Assembly (NCBI GenBank): GCA_038213005.1
Contig: JBBQTU010000030.1
Span: 1-25,171 of the forward strand
Length of the DNA: 25,171 nt
Reading direction: 5' to 3'
Source of the DNA: JBBQTU01 sp038213005
Lineage (GTDB): Bacteria; Planctomycetota; Phycisphaerae; Tepidisphaerales; Tepidisphaeraceae
The notes beneath the pieces are model-generated. The model had not been told where the DNA came from. It saw only the letters and a program-made list of their open reading frames with translations, and made no database searches. A program made the translations under genes and the position numbers. Positions 1-8,139 of this stretch are shown here, piece after piece; the first letter of the stretch is position 1; the number at the start of each line of letters is the position of its first letter.

Positions 1-38
1 CGTATGCGCTAATGCGCGCACGTACGGATCTGCGGGAG

Positions 39-62
39 CCCCGGCTGAGTAATCGGCCGGGG
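39..62. other. Small inverted repeat upstream of araA
   Basis: CCCCGGC (39-45) pairs with GCCGGGG (56-62) around a 10-nt loop. No T-tract follows, so it is a weak terminator candidate; it could end a gene lying left of the window or belong to the araA leader. The rest of 1-209 shows no convincing gene. Confidence 0.3.
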
Positions 63-209
63 CCACCCGGACGCCCGTGACCGCGGGTGGGGGGGCGGGA
101 TGGTTGCAACCGGGCGCATCAGTGGGCAGAATATTAGACAACTCCTTCCGCAATCGTTGCCCGGGCGGACTTGGCGACGTTTGCGATGCAGCATCAGGAA
201 AAGAGCACT

Positions 210-1724
210 ATGAAGAATCTTCAGTCAGCCGAGATCTGGTATGTCACGGGCAGTCAGCACCTGTATGGGGAGAAGACCCTGAGGCAGGTGGCGGCGAATT
301 CGCAGAAGATCGTGGCTGCGCTCAATGAGTCCGGCCGGCTGCCGCTGAATGTTGTGTTCAAGCCGGTGCTGACGACGCCTGATGAGATCCGCCAGCTTTG
401 TCTTGATGCGACTCATGCGCCCAACTGCGCGGGGCTGATCTTGTGGATGCACACGTTCTCGCCGTCGAAGATGTGGATTGGCGGGCTGTCGAACCTGCGA
501 AAGCCGTTCGTGCATCTGCATACGCAGTTCAATCGCGACCTGCCGTGGGGCGAGATCGACATGGATTTCATGAATCTCAACCAGTCGGCCCATGGGGACC
601 GTGAGGCGGGGTTCATTCACACGCGCTTGCGTCTGGGGCGCAAGGTTGTGGTGGGGCACTGGTCGGATGTTGCGGTGCAGGATCGCCTGGGCGCCTGGAT
701 GCGGGCTGCGCGAGGCTGGTTTGATCTTCAGGGCGCGAAGTTCGCCCGGTTTGGCGATAACATGCGCCAGGTGGCGGTTACCGAAGGCGACAAGGTCGCG
801 GCCGAGGCGAAGCTGGGCTATGCGGTTAACGGCTATGGCATCGGCGACCTGGTGGAATATGTCAATCAGGTCACAGACTCGTCGTGCGGCAAGCTGTGCG
901 CTGAGTACGAAGAGCGTTACACGGTGGCGAAGGAACTGCGCAAGGGAGGCGCGCGGCAGGCCATCCTGATCGAGGCGGCCCGGATTGAACTGGGCATGCG
1001 GGGCTTCCTTAAGGCGGGCGGGTTCAAGGGATTCACGACGACATTCGAAGACCTGCATGGGCTCAAGCAGCTTCCCGGGCTGGCGGTGCAGCGGTTGATG
1101 GCAGACGGGTACGGCTTTGGCGCCGAGGGTGACTGGAAGACCTGCGCCCTGCTGCGAGCGATGAAGGTGATGGGGGATGGCCTGCAGGGCGGCACATCCT
1201 TCATGGAAGACTACACCTATCACCTCGCACCCGGCGGTGAACTGGTCCTGGGGGCGCACATGCTCGAGGTGTGCGAGACGATTGCCGTGGGCAAGCCGTC
1301 GCTGGAAATTCACCCGCTGGGCATCGGCGGCAAGGAAGACCCGGCCCGCCTGGTGTTCAATACCCCGGCCGGTCCGGCGATCAATGCGTCGATGATCGAC
1401 CTGGGGAATCGCTTCCGCCTGCTGGTGCATGAAGTGGATGTGGTGGCGCCGCCGCAGGCGCTGCCGAAACTGCCGGTTGCCCGCGCGGTCTGGAAGGCCC
1501 GCCCCGATTTCAAGACCGGTTGCGCGGCTTGGATTTACGCCGGTGGGGCCCACCACACGAGTTTCAGCCAGTCGGTTACGACCGAGCAGATGGAAGACCT
1601 GGCGGAGATACTGGGCCTGGAGATTGCGATCATTGATGCCAAGACCGACATTCGCAGCTTCAAGCAGGATCTGCGAAACAACGAGATTTATTATCATCTG
1701 GCCCCAGGTCTGGGCCGGCTGTAG
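210..1724 (+). CDS. araA: L-arabinose isomerase
   Basis: Converts L-arabinose to L-ribulose, the first cytosolic step of bacterial arabinose catabolism; Mn2+-dependent in known members. The product is 504 aa, close to the 500 aa of the E. coli enzyme. The four catalytic/metal residues known for the family fall in register: E306 (GFGAEGDWK), E333 (FMEDYTYH), H350 (LGAHMLEVC) and a His in GGAHHTSFS (about H449). I chose ATG 210 over an in-frame start at 171 because AGGAA (196-200) lies 9 nt before it and family proteins begin near this point (MKNLQSAEIWYVTGSQ, like E. coli MTIF..YEVWFVIGSQ). No araB, araD, araC or sugar transporter lies within the window, so the gene is separated from the rest of the pathway here. 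The downstream amidase starts 72 nt later and is functionally unrelated. Confidence 0.97.
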   Translation: MKNLQSAEIWYVTGSQHLYGEKTLRQVAANSQKIVAALNESGRLPLNVVFKPVLTTPDEIRQLCLDATHAPNCAGLILWMHTFSPSKMWIGGLSNLRKPFVHLHTQFNRDLPWGEIDMDFMNLNQSAHGDREAGFIHTRLRLGRKVVVGHWSDVAVQDRLGAWMRAARGWFDLQGAKFARFGDNMRQVAVTEGDKVAAEAKLGYAVNGYGIGDLVEYVNQVTDSSCGKLCAEYEERYTVAKELRKGGARQAILIEAARIELGMRGFLKAGGFKGFTTTFEDLHGLKQLPGLAVQRLMADGYGFGAEGDWKTCALLRAMKVMGDGLQGGTSFMEDYTYHLAPGGELVLGAHMLEVCETIAVGKPSLEIHPLGIGGKEDPARLVFNTPAGPAINASMIDLGNRFRLLVHEVDVVAPPQALPKLPVARAVWKARPDFKTGCAAWIYAGGAHHTSFSQSVTTEQMEDLAEILGLEIAIIDAKTDIRSFKQDLRNNEIYYHLAPGLGRL

Positions 1725-1796
1725 ACTATCGCTGCATGGACGCTCCCGCCTGCCGCTCGGCTAACGGCAAGCGGCGATCGGCGAATAGGAGTAGCA

Positions 1797-2585
1797 GTGG
1801 CTCAATGGATGGGCGCGGTTCAGCGGGTTCTAGTGTGCCTCTTGGTTTTGCTGGGGCTGGTGGGTTGCACCATCAATCCGGCGGTGCCGGCACCGACGCT
1901 GTCTCTGTCTGCGCCGGCAAATCTGGTGTCGCCGAACCGTCCTGCTCCGATAGCCGCCACGATGACGGTTGCGACGCGTCCGGCAGCGGCAGTGAGGGCG
2001 ACAGCGACGGCGGGGAAGGTTCCGGCCGGCCAGCCGGTCGTGCGGGGCCGCGTCTTGCTGGATCCCGGTCATGGTGGCAAAGACAGCGGCGCTGAGGCCG
2101 GCGGGATGCTCGAGAAGTCGCTGACGCTGGAAGTCTCGCTGGCGGCGGCCGAGGAACTGCGTCGCCGCGGCGTGACGGTGCAGATGACCCGTCACAATGA
2201 CACGTTCGTCGAACTGGAGGATCGGGCCAGCGCCGCTAACGCGTTTCATGCGGACTTGTTCCTGGCGATCCATGCCGATGTAAATCCCAGTCCCGTGAAG
2301 CTCGGCCACAGCATCCTGCTGCCACAGTCGGGCAACGCCAAGGCACGCATAGCGGCGCAATGGGTGGACCGCGAACTGACGGCGGCCGGGTCGCCAAGCT
2401 ACACCATTCGCGGGGACGACCGCGGCCTTTATGTGCTGCGTCACACTACATGCCCGGCGATTCTGCTGGAGATAGGGTTTCTCTCCAATCCCATCGAGGC
2501 GGGCTGGCTGCGCAGTCCCGCCTATCGCCAGAAGCTATCGCTGGCGATTGCCAATGGCGTGATTGCGTATCTTCAGCATAAATAG
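1797..2585 (+). CDS. N-acetylmuramoyl-L-alanine amidase (Amidase_3), predicted lipoprotein
   Basis: Zinc hydrolase cleaving the amide bond between MurNAc and the L-Ala of the peptide stem during peptidoglycan remodelling. The 262-aa product has an N-terminal hydrophobic stretch ending in the lipobox LVGC (Cys24), so it is probably lipid-anchored on the periplasmic side. An Ala/Pro/Thr-rich linker (about 25-80) precedes the catalytic domain (about 82-260). The Amidase_3 ligands are visible: H92 in DPGHGGKDSG, E106 in MLEKSLTLE, H159 in LAIHAD and the catalytic-type glutamate E225 in LLEIGFLSN. The start is GTG, preceded by AGGAG (1787-1791) at 5-nt spacing; a nearby ATG at 1809 would leave a shorter signal. 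It follows araA by 72 nt and may share its transcript. No SPOR, LysM or AMIN domain is seen, so targeting would rely on the lipid anchor. Confidence 0.93.
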   Translation: MAQWMGAVQRVLVCLLVLLGLVGCTINPAVPAPTLSLSAPANLVSPNRPAPIAATMTVATRPAAAVRATATAGKVPAGQPVVRGRVLLDPGHGGKDSGAEAGGMLEKSLTLEVSLAAAEELRRRGVTVQMTRHNDTFVELEDRASAANAFHADLFLAIHADVNPSPVKLGHSILLPQSGNAKARIAAQWVDRELTAAGSPSYTIRGDDRGLYVLRHTTCPAILLEIGFLSNPIEAGWLRSPAYRQKLSLAIANGVIAYLQHK

Positions 2586-2721
2586 AGGTCGTTGAGCAGG
2601 CGATAGATGTTTGGCCGCTACGGTGTGGCGAACTGTTTGACCTTGCGGACCAGCCCGCCTCTAATCGGATCGCTGCTGGCTGGGTGGGAAGGTCTTTGGG
2701 CAGGGATAGGACGGGCTGAAC

Positions 2722-5034
2722 ATGATTCCGCTTCTCAACGCGAAGGTTGAACACCGGTGGGGTTTCTTTCGAGCCGGGGGATTTGACCAGGTCAAACTGG
2801 ACTGCGGTGCCGACATCGCAGCGCTGGATAAGCTGGATCAGAAGTTATGGGCGGCACTGAGCTGCCCGACGCGGGGGCTGGAGTTTGATGAGAAGACGAT
2901 GGATCTTCTCGATACGGATAAGGATGGGCACATCCGTGCGCCGGAGATTATTGCGGCATCCAAGTGGGCGACGTCGATGCTGAAAGACCCCGGTGTCCTG
3001 CTGGATCCCGCGAGTCCGCTGGAACTGGGCCAGATCAACGATGCCACGCCGGAGGGCAGGCAGTTGCTGGCATCGGCGCGGCAGATCCTGATCAACCTGG
3101 GCAAGCAGGATCGGTCGGTGATCACGCTGGCGGAGACCACCGACACGGCGATGATTTTTGCGCAGACGCGATTCAACGGCGACGGAATCGTGCCGCCGGA
3201 CTCGGCGGGCGATGAGGGGTTGCGGCAGATCATCGCAGACATCCTGACGTGCATGGGCGGCGAGACGGACCGCAGTGGAAAGCAGGGGATCAGCCAGGCG
3301 AAGCTGGATCTGTTCTTCGAAGCGGCCGAGGCGTTTGCGAACTGGCGTGGGCTGCTGGCGAAAGACCCATTGACGATGCCGCTGGGCGAGGCGACACCCA
3401 AGGCATGGAGCAGCTACAGCCGGGTGAAGGCGAAGATTGATGACTATTTTGCGCGCACTCGACTGACGGCTTTTGACCCTCGGGCCGGGGCGGCGATGAA
3501 CCGGCAGGAGACGGAGTATCTGGCGATCGCCGGGAGAGAACTGACCTTGGCGGCTGGCGAGGTGGCAGGCCTGCCGCTGGCGCGGGTCGAGGCGGACCGG
3601 GCGTTGCCGCTGAAGGCGGGGCTGAATCCGGCATGGGAGGCGGCGATCTGGCAGTTTGCGGCGGAGGTGGTGACGCCGATGCTGGGGCAGCAGGAGTCGT
3701 TGACGGAAGCTCAGTGGACGGGGATTCGGTCGAGGCTTTCGGCGCATGCGGCATGGATGAGCGCCCGAGCCGGGGCCCTGGCGGAGCCGCTGGGCGAGGC
3801 TCGTGTGCGGCAGATTCTCGATGCCAATGCCAGGGGCGCCATCGCTGACCTGATCGCGCAGGACAAGGCCTTGGAGCCAGAGGCCAGCGCGATTGCGATG
3901 GTCGACAAGCTGGTGCGGTTCAAGCGGGATCTCTATCGCTTGCTGATCAACTATGTGAACTTGAAGGATTTCTACTCGCCGCAGGAAACAGCGGTGTTCC
4001 AGGCGGGGGTGCTCTACCTGGACCAGAGAAGCTGCGAGCTATGTGTTCGCGTGGATGACATGGCCAAGCACGGCATGCTGGCTCCATTGAGCCGGGCGTA
4101 CCTGGCGTATTGCGAATGCACGCGCAAGGGCGTGGGGGCGTTGGAGAAGATGATGATCGCCGCGGCGTTCACGGCCGGCGACAGCGACAATCTGATGGTG
4201 GGGCGCAATGGGGTGTTTTACGATCGCAAGGGGCAGGACTGGGACGCGACGATCGTGAAGATTGTCGACAATCCGATCTCGATTGCTCAGGCGTTCTGGT
4301 CGCCGTACAAGCGGGTGATCCGGGCGATCGAGGAGCAGATTGCCAAGCGGGCCACGGCGGCTGATGCGGCGGCGACGGCTTCTGTGACGGGCGTGACCGG
4401 CGCTGTGACGGCGGCCAGGCCGGGGGAGTTGAAGCCCAAGGGGAAGATGGACATCGGGACGTTGGCGGCGCTGGGCGTGGGCGTCGGTGCGATCACGGCG
4501 GCACTGGGGGCGTTAATGCAGGGGTTCTTTGGGCTGGGGTGGCTGATGCCACTAGGCGTCGTGGGGCTGGTGCTTGCGATCTCCGGGCCGTCGATGGTGA
4601 TTGCGTGGTTGAAATTGCGGCAGCGCAACCTGGGCCCCATGCTGGACGCGAGCGGCTGGGCTGTGAACACACGGGCGAAAATCAATCTTCCGTTTGGCCG
4701 GCTGCTGACCAAGCGAGCGGCGTTGCCGGCCGGGGCGCAGCGGGATCTGTTTGACCCGTACGCCGAGAGCCACGCAGGAAGATACTGGACGATTGTGACA
4801 GTGGCTGTGCTTGGGCTGGCGTGGGGTGTCTGGTATTTCGGCGTAGCTGAACGGGTGTCTCCGGGCGTGTTCCCCAAGTCGGGGTTTGTGGAGCGGCGGG
4901 AGGCGATTAAAAATGCGGCCGAGGACCCGTTGAAAAAGGAGCGTAAAGACAAGGCTGCCAGAGAAGCATTGGAGCGGATGACCAAGGACGCGGCGCTGAA
5001 AGCAGCGACACGACCCGTAGAGGCGACGCCCTGA
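2722..5034 (+). CDS. Unrecognised large membrane protein with an EF-hand loop
   Basis: I do not recognise the family. The 770-aa product has no signal peptide. Near the N-terminus is a textbook calcium EF-hand loop, DTDKDGHIRAPE (64-75: D64, D66, D68, G69, I71, E75). A second, degenerate loop lies around 150-161 (FNGDGIVPPD; position-1 acid missing). A long, helix-rich, largely soluble region (about 160-560) follows, with conserved-looking Cys (about 430-460, around SCELCV and YCECT). An Ala/Thr-rich linker leads to hydrophobic segments at about 578-600 and 604-630, then a third at 688-708, and a charged Lys/Glu-rich tail. The bulk would therefore be cytoplasmic and anchored through the C-terminal third. 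ATG 2722 is used; the nearest purine-rich stretch (GGATAGGA) is slightly far, so the start is less certain than the frame. It sits between the amidase and the EPS export gene, with about 135 nt before and 107 nt after. A calcium-responsive envelope role is only a guess. Confidence 0.85.
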   Translation: MIPLLNAKVEHRWGFFRAGGFDQVKLDCGADIAALDKLDQKLWAALSCPTRGLEFDEKTMDLLDTDKDGHIRAPEIIAASKWATSMLKDPGVLLDPASPLELGQINDATPEGRQLLASARQILINLGKQDRSVITLAETTDTAMIFAQTRFNGDGIVPPDSAGDEGLRQIIADILTCMGGETDRSGKQGISQAKLDLFFEAAEAFANWRGLLAKDPLTMPLGEATPKAWSSYSRVKAKIDDYFARTRLTAFDPRAGAAMNRQETEYLAIAGRELTLAAGEVAGLPLARVEADRALPLKAGLNPAWEAAIWQFAAEVVTPMLGQQESLTEAQWTGIRSRLSAHAAWMSARAGALAEPLGEARVRQILDANARGAIADLIAQDKALEPEASAIAMVDKLVRFKRDLYRLLINYVNLKDFYSPQETAVFQAGVLYLDQRSCELCVRVDDMAKHGMLAPLSRAYLAYCECTRKGVGALEKMMIAAAFTAGDSDNLMVGRNGVFYDRKGQDWDATIVKIVDNPISIAQAFWSPYKRVIRAIEEQIAKRATAADAAATASVTGVTGAVTAARPGELKPKGKMDIGTLAALGVGVGAITAALGALMQGFFGLGWLMPLGVVGLVLAISGPSMVIAWLKLRQRNLGPMLDASGWAVNTRAKINLPFGRLLTKRAALPAGAQRDLFDPYAESHAGRYWTIVTVAVLGLAWGVWYFGVAERVSPGVFPKSGFVERREAIKNAAEDPLKKERKDKAAREALERMTKDAALKAATRPVEATP

Positions 5035-5071
5035 ACGGCAGAAGAATCTTGGGACGAAACGGTTTTCCCTC

Positions 5072-5101
5072 TTGCATACAGTCGCGGTCGCCTAGTAAAC
5101 T
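5072..5101 (+). promoter_or_regulatory. Candidate sigma70-type promoter for the EPS export gene
   Basis: TTGCAT (5072-5077) and TAAACT (5096-5101) are separated by 18 nt, each matching 4 of 6 consensus positions. The stretch is noticeably more AT-rich than its surroundings and places a start about 35 nt before the preferred TTG start codon at 5142. Sequence match only. Confidence 0.4.
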
Positions 5102-5128
5102 GAGTGGGTTGTCTTTAGTTAAAATGCG

Positions 5129-5144
5129 AAAGGAGCAAGTCTTG
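5129..5144 (+). promoter_or_regulatory. Ribosome binding site deciding a TTG start
   Basis: AAAGGAG (5129-5135) lies 6 nt before TTG at 5142. The in-frame ATG at 5124 sits upstream of this strong Shine-Dalgarno and has none of its own, and the reading frame open from 5049 overlaps the candidate promoter. Starting at 5142 also yields a compact lipoprotein signal peptide. Confidence 0.7.
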
Positions 5145-6692
5145 CGTCACTGCCCCATTGGAAATAGGAAACGTCGCGCTGCCTCACTGATATCAGCGTG
5201 TGTCGGGCTCGTGCTACTGTCGGGTTGCACCGGCGGTGGATCGGATTCTACCACGTTCAGCCCGTCAAAGGGCTGGCTTGATCCCACCGCGGTGGGTCGC
5301 TTTCAGAAGGGCTCGCTTGTCGTTCCGATTCTCGCCACGCTGGATAAGAGTATTGACGTCGGCGATGATCAGTTTGCCAACGCCACGGATGTTCGGGCCG
5401 AGGATCTCCAGCCCAACACCAACGATTACACCATCGGTCGCAACGACCTGATCGGTGTTTCGATTACCGATCTGGTGGCACCCAACGTCGAGACGGTTCG
5501 CACGACTCGCGTCAGCGAAGGTGGGATGGTCAGCCTGCCTCTGCTGGAGCCGATCAAGGCCGCCGGGCTGACTGAAGCCCAGATGGAACGAGCGATCGCC
5601 AAGGCTTACAAGGATGCCAACCTGATTCAGAACGCGAACGTGTCGGTTTCGGTCACCGAAGCCAGGGCTCGTTCGTTCAGTATTCTTGGTGCGATTAGTC
5701 AGCCGGGCCAATACGCGATTTTGAATTCCGAGTTTCGCCTGCTGGATGCCTTGGTGCTCGCACGCGATGTGACCAGTCCGGTTGGCATAGAGTACGCCTA
5801 CATCATCCGGCAGTTGAATCCGGGTGGGGCGGACCAGCCCAAGCCTACCACCGTTCCGTCGGCACAGCCGCCGGCGGTGCAGCCGGGCGGCGCCAATGAC
5901 GTGCTGACCCCCCAGTCTGCGGTTGCGGTTCCAGCCCCCAAGATGCTGCAGACGACCGGCATGTCGACGGACGGCAACGACCGGTTCATCAGCGTGGACG
6001 GGAAGCAGGTGAAGGTGACCCCCGGCGCTGTGGCCGAGGCTCCCGCGAGCGATGTGACGGCAACTCCCGTGACGTTGCCGGTGGCGGCCGTCCCGACGAC
6101 TGCGCCCCTTGGAACGGCCGTGGTGGCCGAGCCGGTGCAACCTGGTCAGGTGTTTGAATTCCGCGATCCGGTTTCCGAAGGGAAGATCCGGGTCATCCGA
6201 GTCCCATTTGATAGACTCCGAGCAGGCGATTTCCGCTACAACGTCGTGATCAAGCCGTACGACATGGTCTACGTACCGCAGCCGTCGATTGGCGAGTATT
6301 ATATGGGCGGGCATGTGGCGCGAGTGGGCGTCTACAGTCTGACGGCGCGCAAGATCACGCTGAAGCAGGCCATTGTTTCGGCCGGCATGTTTGACCCGCT
6401 GGCGATTCCGTCACGGACGGACGTCATTCGGCGCGTTGGTAACGACAAGGAAGTGTTTGTGACGGTCGACCTGGACAAAGTGTTCGGCGGATCGCAGCCG
6501 GATATCTATCTGAAGCCCAATGACCTGGTGCAGGTGGGCACGAACTGGGCGGCGCCGTTCCTGGCGTCCCTGCGTGGTGCATTCCGCATGACCTACGGGT
6601 TTGGCTTCCTCTATGACCGCAACTTTGCCAGCCTCAACGATCAGTTCGGTCTGGGCGGGCGAGGCGTCGGGTCTACGAACTACGGCAACTAG
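5142..6692 (+). CDS. Wza-like polysaccharide export lipoprotein (Poly_export + SLBB)
   Basis: Predicted outer-membrane export channel for exopolysaccharide, partner of the Wzz/BY-kinase encoded at 13930. With the TTG start (positive RKRR, hydrophobic core, lipobox LSGC, Cys29) the product is 516 aa. A Poly_export domain (about 95-174) contains the characteristic NDYTIGRNDLIGVSI opening. A first SLBB-type module follows (about 178-224, FSILGAISQPGQYAI). Residues about 225-341 are a low-complexity Pro/Thr/Val/Ala linker. A second SLBB module (about 384-466, YYMGGHVARVGVYSL) and a C-terminal segment (about 469-491) that could be the membrane-spanning helix complete it. Wza of E. coli is about 380 aa; the extra length is mostly the linker. 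It is preceded by a candidate promoter and followed by a strong hairpin, so it may be a single-gene transcript. Family call is firm; the exact substrate is unknown. Confidence 0.92.
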   Translation: MRHCPIGNRKRRAASLISACVGLVLLSGCTGGGSDSTTFSPSKGWLDPTAVGRFQKGSLVVPILATLDKSIDVGDDQFANATDVRAEDLQPNTNDYTIGRNDLIGVSITDLVAPNVETVRTTRVSEGGMVSLPLLEPIKAAGLTEAQMERAIAKAYKDANLIQNANVSVSVTEARARSFSILGAISQPGQYAILNSEFRLLDALVLARDVTSPVGIEYAYIIRQLNPGGADQPKPTTVPSAQPPAVQPGGANDVLTPQSAVAVPAPKMLQTTGMSTDGNDRFISVDGKQVKVTPGAVAEAPASDVTATPVTLPVAAVPTTAPLGTAVVAEPVQPGQVFEFRDPVSEGKIRVIRVPFDRLRAGDFRYNVVIKPYDMVYVPQPSIGEYYMGGHVARVGVYSLTARKITLKQAIVSAGMFDPLAIPSRTDVIRRVGNDKEVFVTVDLDKVFGGSQPDIYLKPNDLVQVGTNWAAPFLASLRGAFRMTYGFGFLYDRNFASLNDQFGLGGRGVGSTNYGN

Positions 6693-6719
6693 CCGGGTGA
6701 ACCGAAGTTCTACGGCGTG

Positions 6720-6753
6720 AAACGGATCGCTGCAGCAATGCGGCGATCCGTTT
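6720..6753 (+). terminator. Hairpin terminator after the export gene
   Basis: AAACGGATCGC (6720-6730) is perfectly complementary to GCGATCCGTTT (6743-6753), giving an 11-bp stem with a 12-nt loop 28 nt after the stop codon. The descending arm ends in TTT and is followed by gccatttt, so the U-tract is interrupted. Probably an intrinsic terminator separating this gene from the exosortase transcript. Confidence 0.65.
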
Positions 6754-6918
6754 GCCATTTTGGGGCGTACAGGGTATTGAAGGGTGCCAAATTGGTCTGG
6801 CCGGGCGCGCACTGGCCATGCAGTTGGTCGGTGAGGCAGATGACTTTGCATATTACGTCGCAACTTTTGTGCAACCGCGCATGTTCCTTGATGGGCACTT
6901 TCTAAGGATGTGGACGGA

Positions 6919-8139
6919 ATGAACCCTCAGCTAGAAGTGGACAGCGTCTACAGTGGGGACCCATCCTTGGGTCTGGACCAACCTCAGCCTGCCGAACCAA
7001 GTTGGCTGGGGATCAGGCAGACTGTATGGATTCAGGTCGGGATTCTGTCGGCTTTGTTCGCCTTCACTTTTTATCAGGCGAGTTTGCGGCGTCTGTGGCT
7101 AAAGACGAATCCGATCAACGGCGAACCCAACTGGAGCCACGCGGTTTGTGTGCCAATCATTGGCATCTATTATCTGTATGCCAATAGGCGGAGTGTGCTC
7201 ACCTGCGTGGTGCGGGAGGGCTGGTCGGCGCTGCCGGTGCTGATCGCCGGGCTGCTGCTTTTCGGCTATGGCATTTATCCTGGCCAGAACGATATGGTGA
7301 AGGATCTGGGCATGGTGCTGACCTTGTTCGGGCTGACCGCATTTCTCCTGGGCTGGGAGATGATGAAGATCGTGTGGTTTCCGATCGCATTCCTGGTGTG
7401 TGCCATCCCATGGCCCGGGCTGGTTTACAGTTGGGTCGCCAGTCCGCTGCAGCGTCTCGCGGCCGACATGGCGGTCGCCGTGCTGAAGGTGACGGGCGTT
7501 GCCGCTCTGGGCGACGGCACCAAGATCATCATTGATGGCGAAGGTGGCGAGTTCCGGACCCTCAACGTCGCTGAAGCCTGCGCGGGGCTGCGGTCGCTGA
7601 TGACGTTCATCACCATTGGGGCGGCGATCGCGTTCCTATCCTCCCGGCCGCTGTGGCAGAAGATCATCATCACGATTTCGGCTGTTCCGATCGCGATTTT
7701 CTGTAACGTGATGCGTGTGTCTGGGCAGGGACTGCTGGATCACTACTGGGGCAAGCAATGGTCTCAAGACTTTGCCCACCAGTTTGCCGGCATGGTCATG
7801 CTCATTCCCGCGTTCTTCCTGCTGCTGCTGGTGGGGTGGATGTTGGATAAGCTGTTCGTCGAGATCATAGATGAGTCTGATCCCGCGGCCGCCTCGATGG
7901 GGCCAATGGTGATTGAGGCGTCAAGTGTGGTGCCCATGGTGCAGTTGCCGCGTGCGGCACCACCGGCCGCCCGCCACCATCGCGCGGCGGCTCAGATGAC
8001 CTCGCCGCGCCCGGTGCGGCGCATCACGGGGCGGCGCCTGCCGGCAGCACCTCCGCGGTTGACCGCGGCAGATGCGAGCGGGCCGATAAGTGAGGATACA
8101 GTGACCGGAAAGCCGGGAGTCACCGGGGAGGATGCATGA
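6919..8139 (+). CDS. Exosortase/archaeosortase family transpeptidase
   Basis: Polytopic inner-membrane cysteine protease/transpeptidase that processes proteins carrying a C-terminal sorting signal (PEP-CTERM-like) for surface or EPS-associated display. The 406-aa product has about eight hydrophobic segments between residues 38 and 308. The three known active-site residues are in canonical contexts: Cys221 (VAEACAGLRSL), Arg266 (FCNVMRVSG) and His287 (FAHQFAG). I favour ATG 6919, with AAGGA (6904-6908) 10 nt upstream, over GTG 6910, which lies 1 nt from that motif. After the last membrane segment comes an 86-residue soluble tail rich in Ala, Pro and Arg, beyond the usual core. The stop overlaps the start of the EpsI-like gene (ATGA at 8136-8139), so the two are translationally coupled. 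Subfamily not determined; no substrate with a sorting signal is encoded in the window. Confidence 0.93.
   Translation: MNPQLEVDSVYSGDPSLGLDQPQPAEPSWLGIRQTVWIQVGILSALFAFTFYQASLRRLWLKTNPINGEPNWSHAVCVPIIGIYYLYANRRSVLTCVVREGWSALPVLIAGLLLFGYGIYPGQNDMVKDLGMVLTLFGLTAFLLGWEMMKIVWFPIAFLVCAIPWPGLVYSWVASPLQRLAADMAVAVLKVTGVAALGDGTKIIIDGEGGEFRTLNVAEACAGLRSLMTFITIGAAIAFLSSRPLWQKIIITISAVPIAIFCNVMRVSGQGLLDHYWGKQWSQDFAHQFAGMVMLIPAFFLLLLVGWMLDKLFVEIIDESDPAAASMGPMVIEASSVVPMVQLPRAAPPAARHHRAAAQMTSPRPVRRITGRRLPAAPPRLTAADASGPISEDTVTGKPGVTGEDA

Noticed and set aside
225..1697. Long open frame antisense to araA (490 codons)
   Set aside because: It is the complement of a well-conserved isomerase gene in GC-rich DNA; its translation is Arg/His/Gln-rich with no family resemblance.
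5049..5141. Upstream extension of the export gene from 5049 or 5124
   Set aside because: It overlaps the candidate promoter, and the strong AAAGGAG site points to TTG 5142, which also places the lipoprotein signal correctly.
6717..6905. Small plus-strand ORF between the export gene and the exosortase
   Set aside because: It begins inside the terminator hairpin, has no Shine-Dalgarno, and has no recognisable product.
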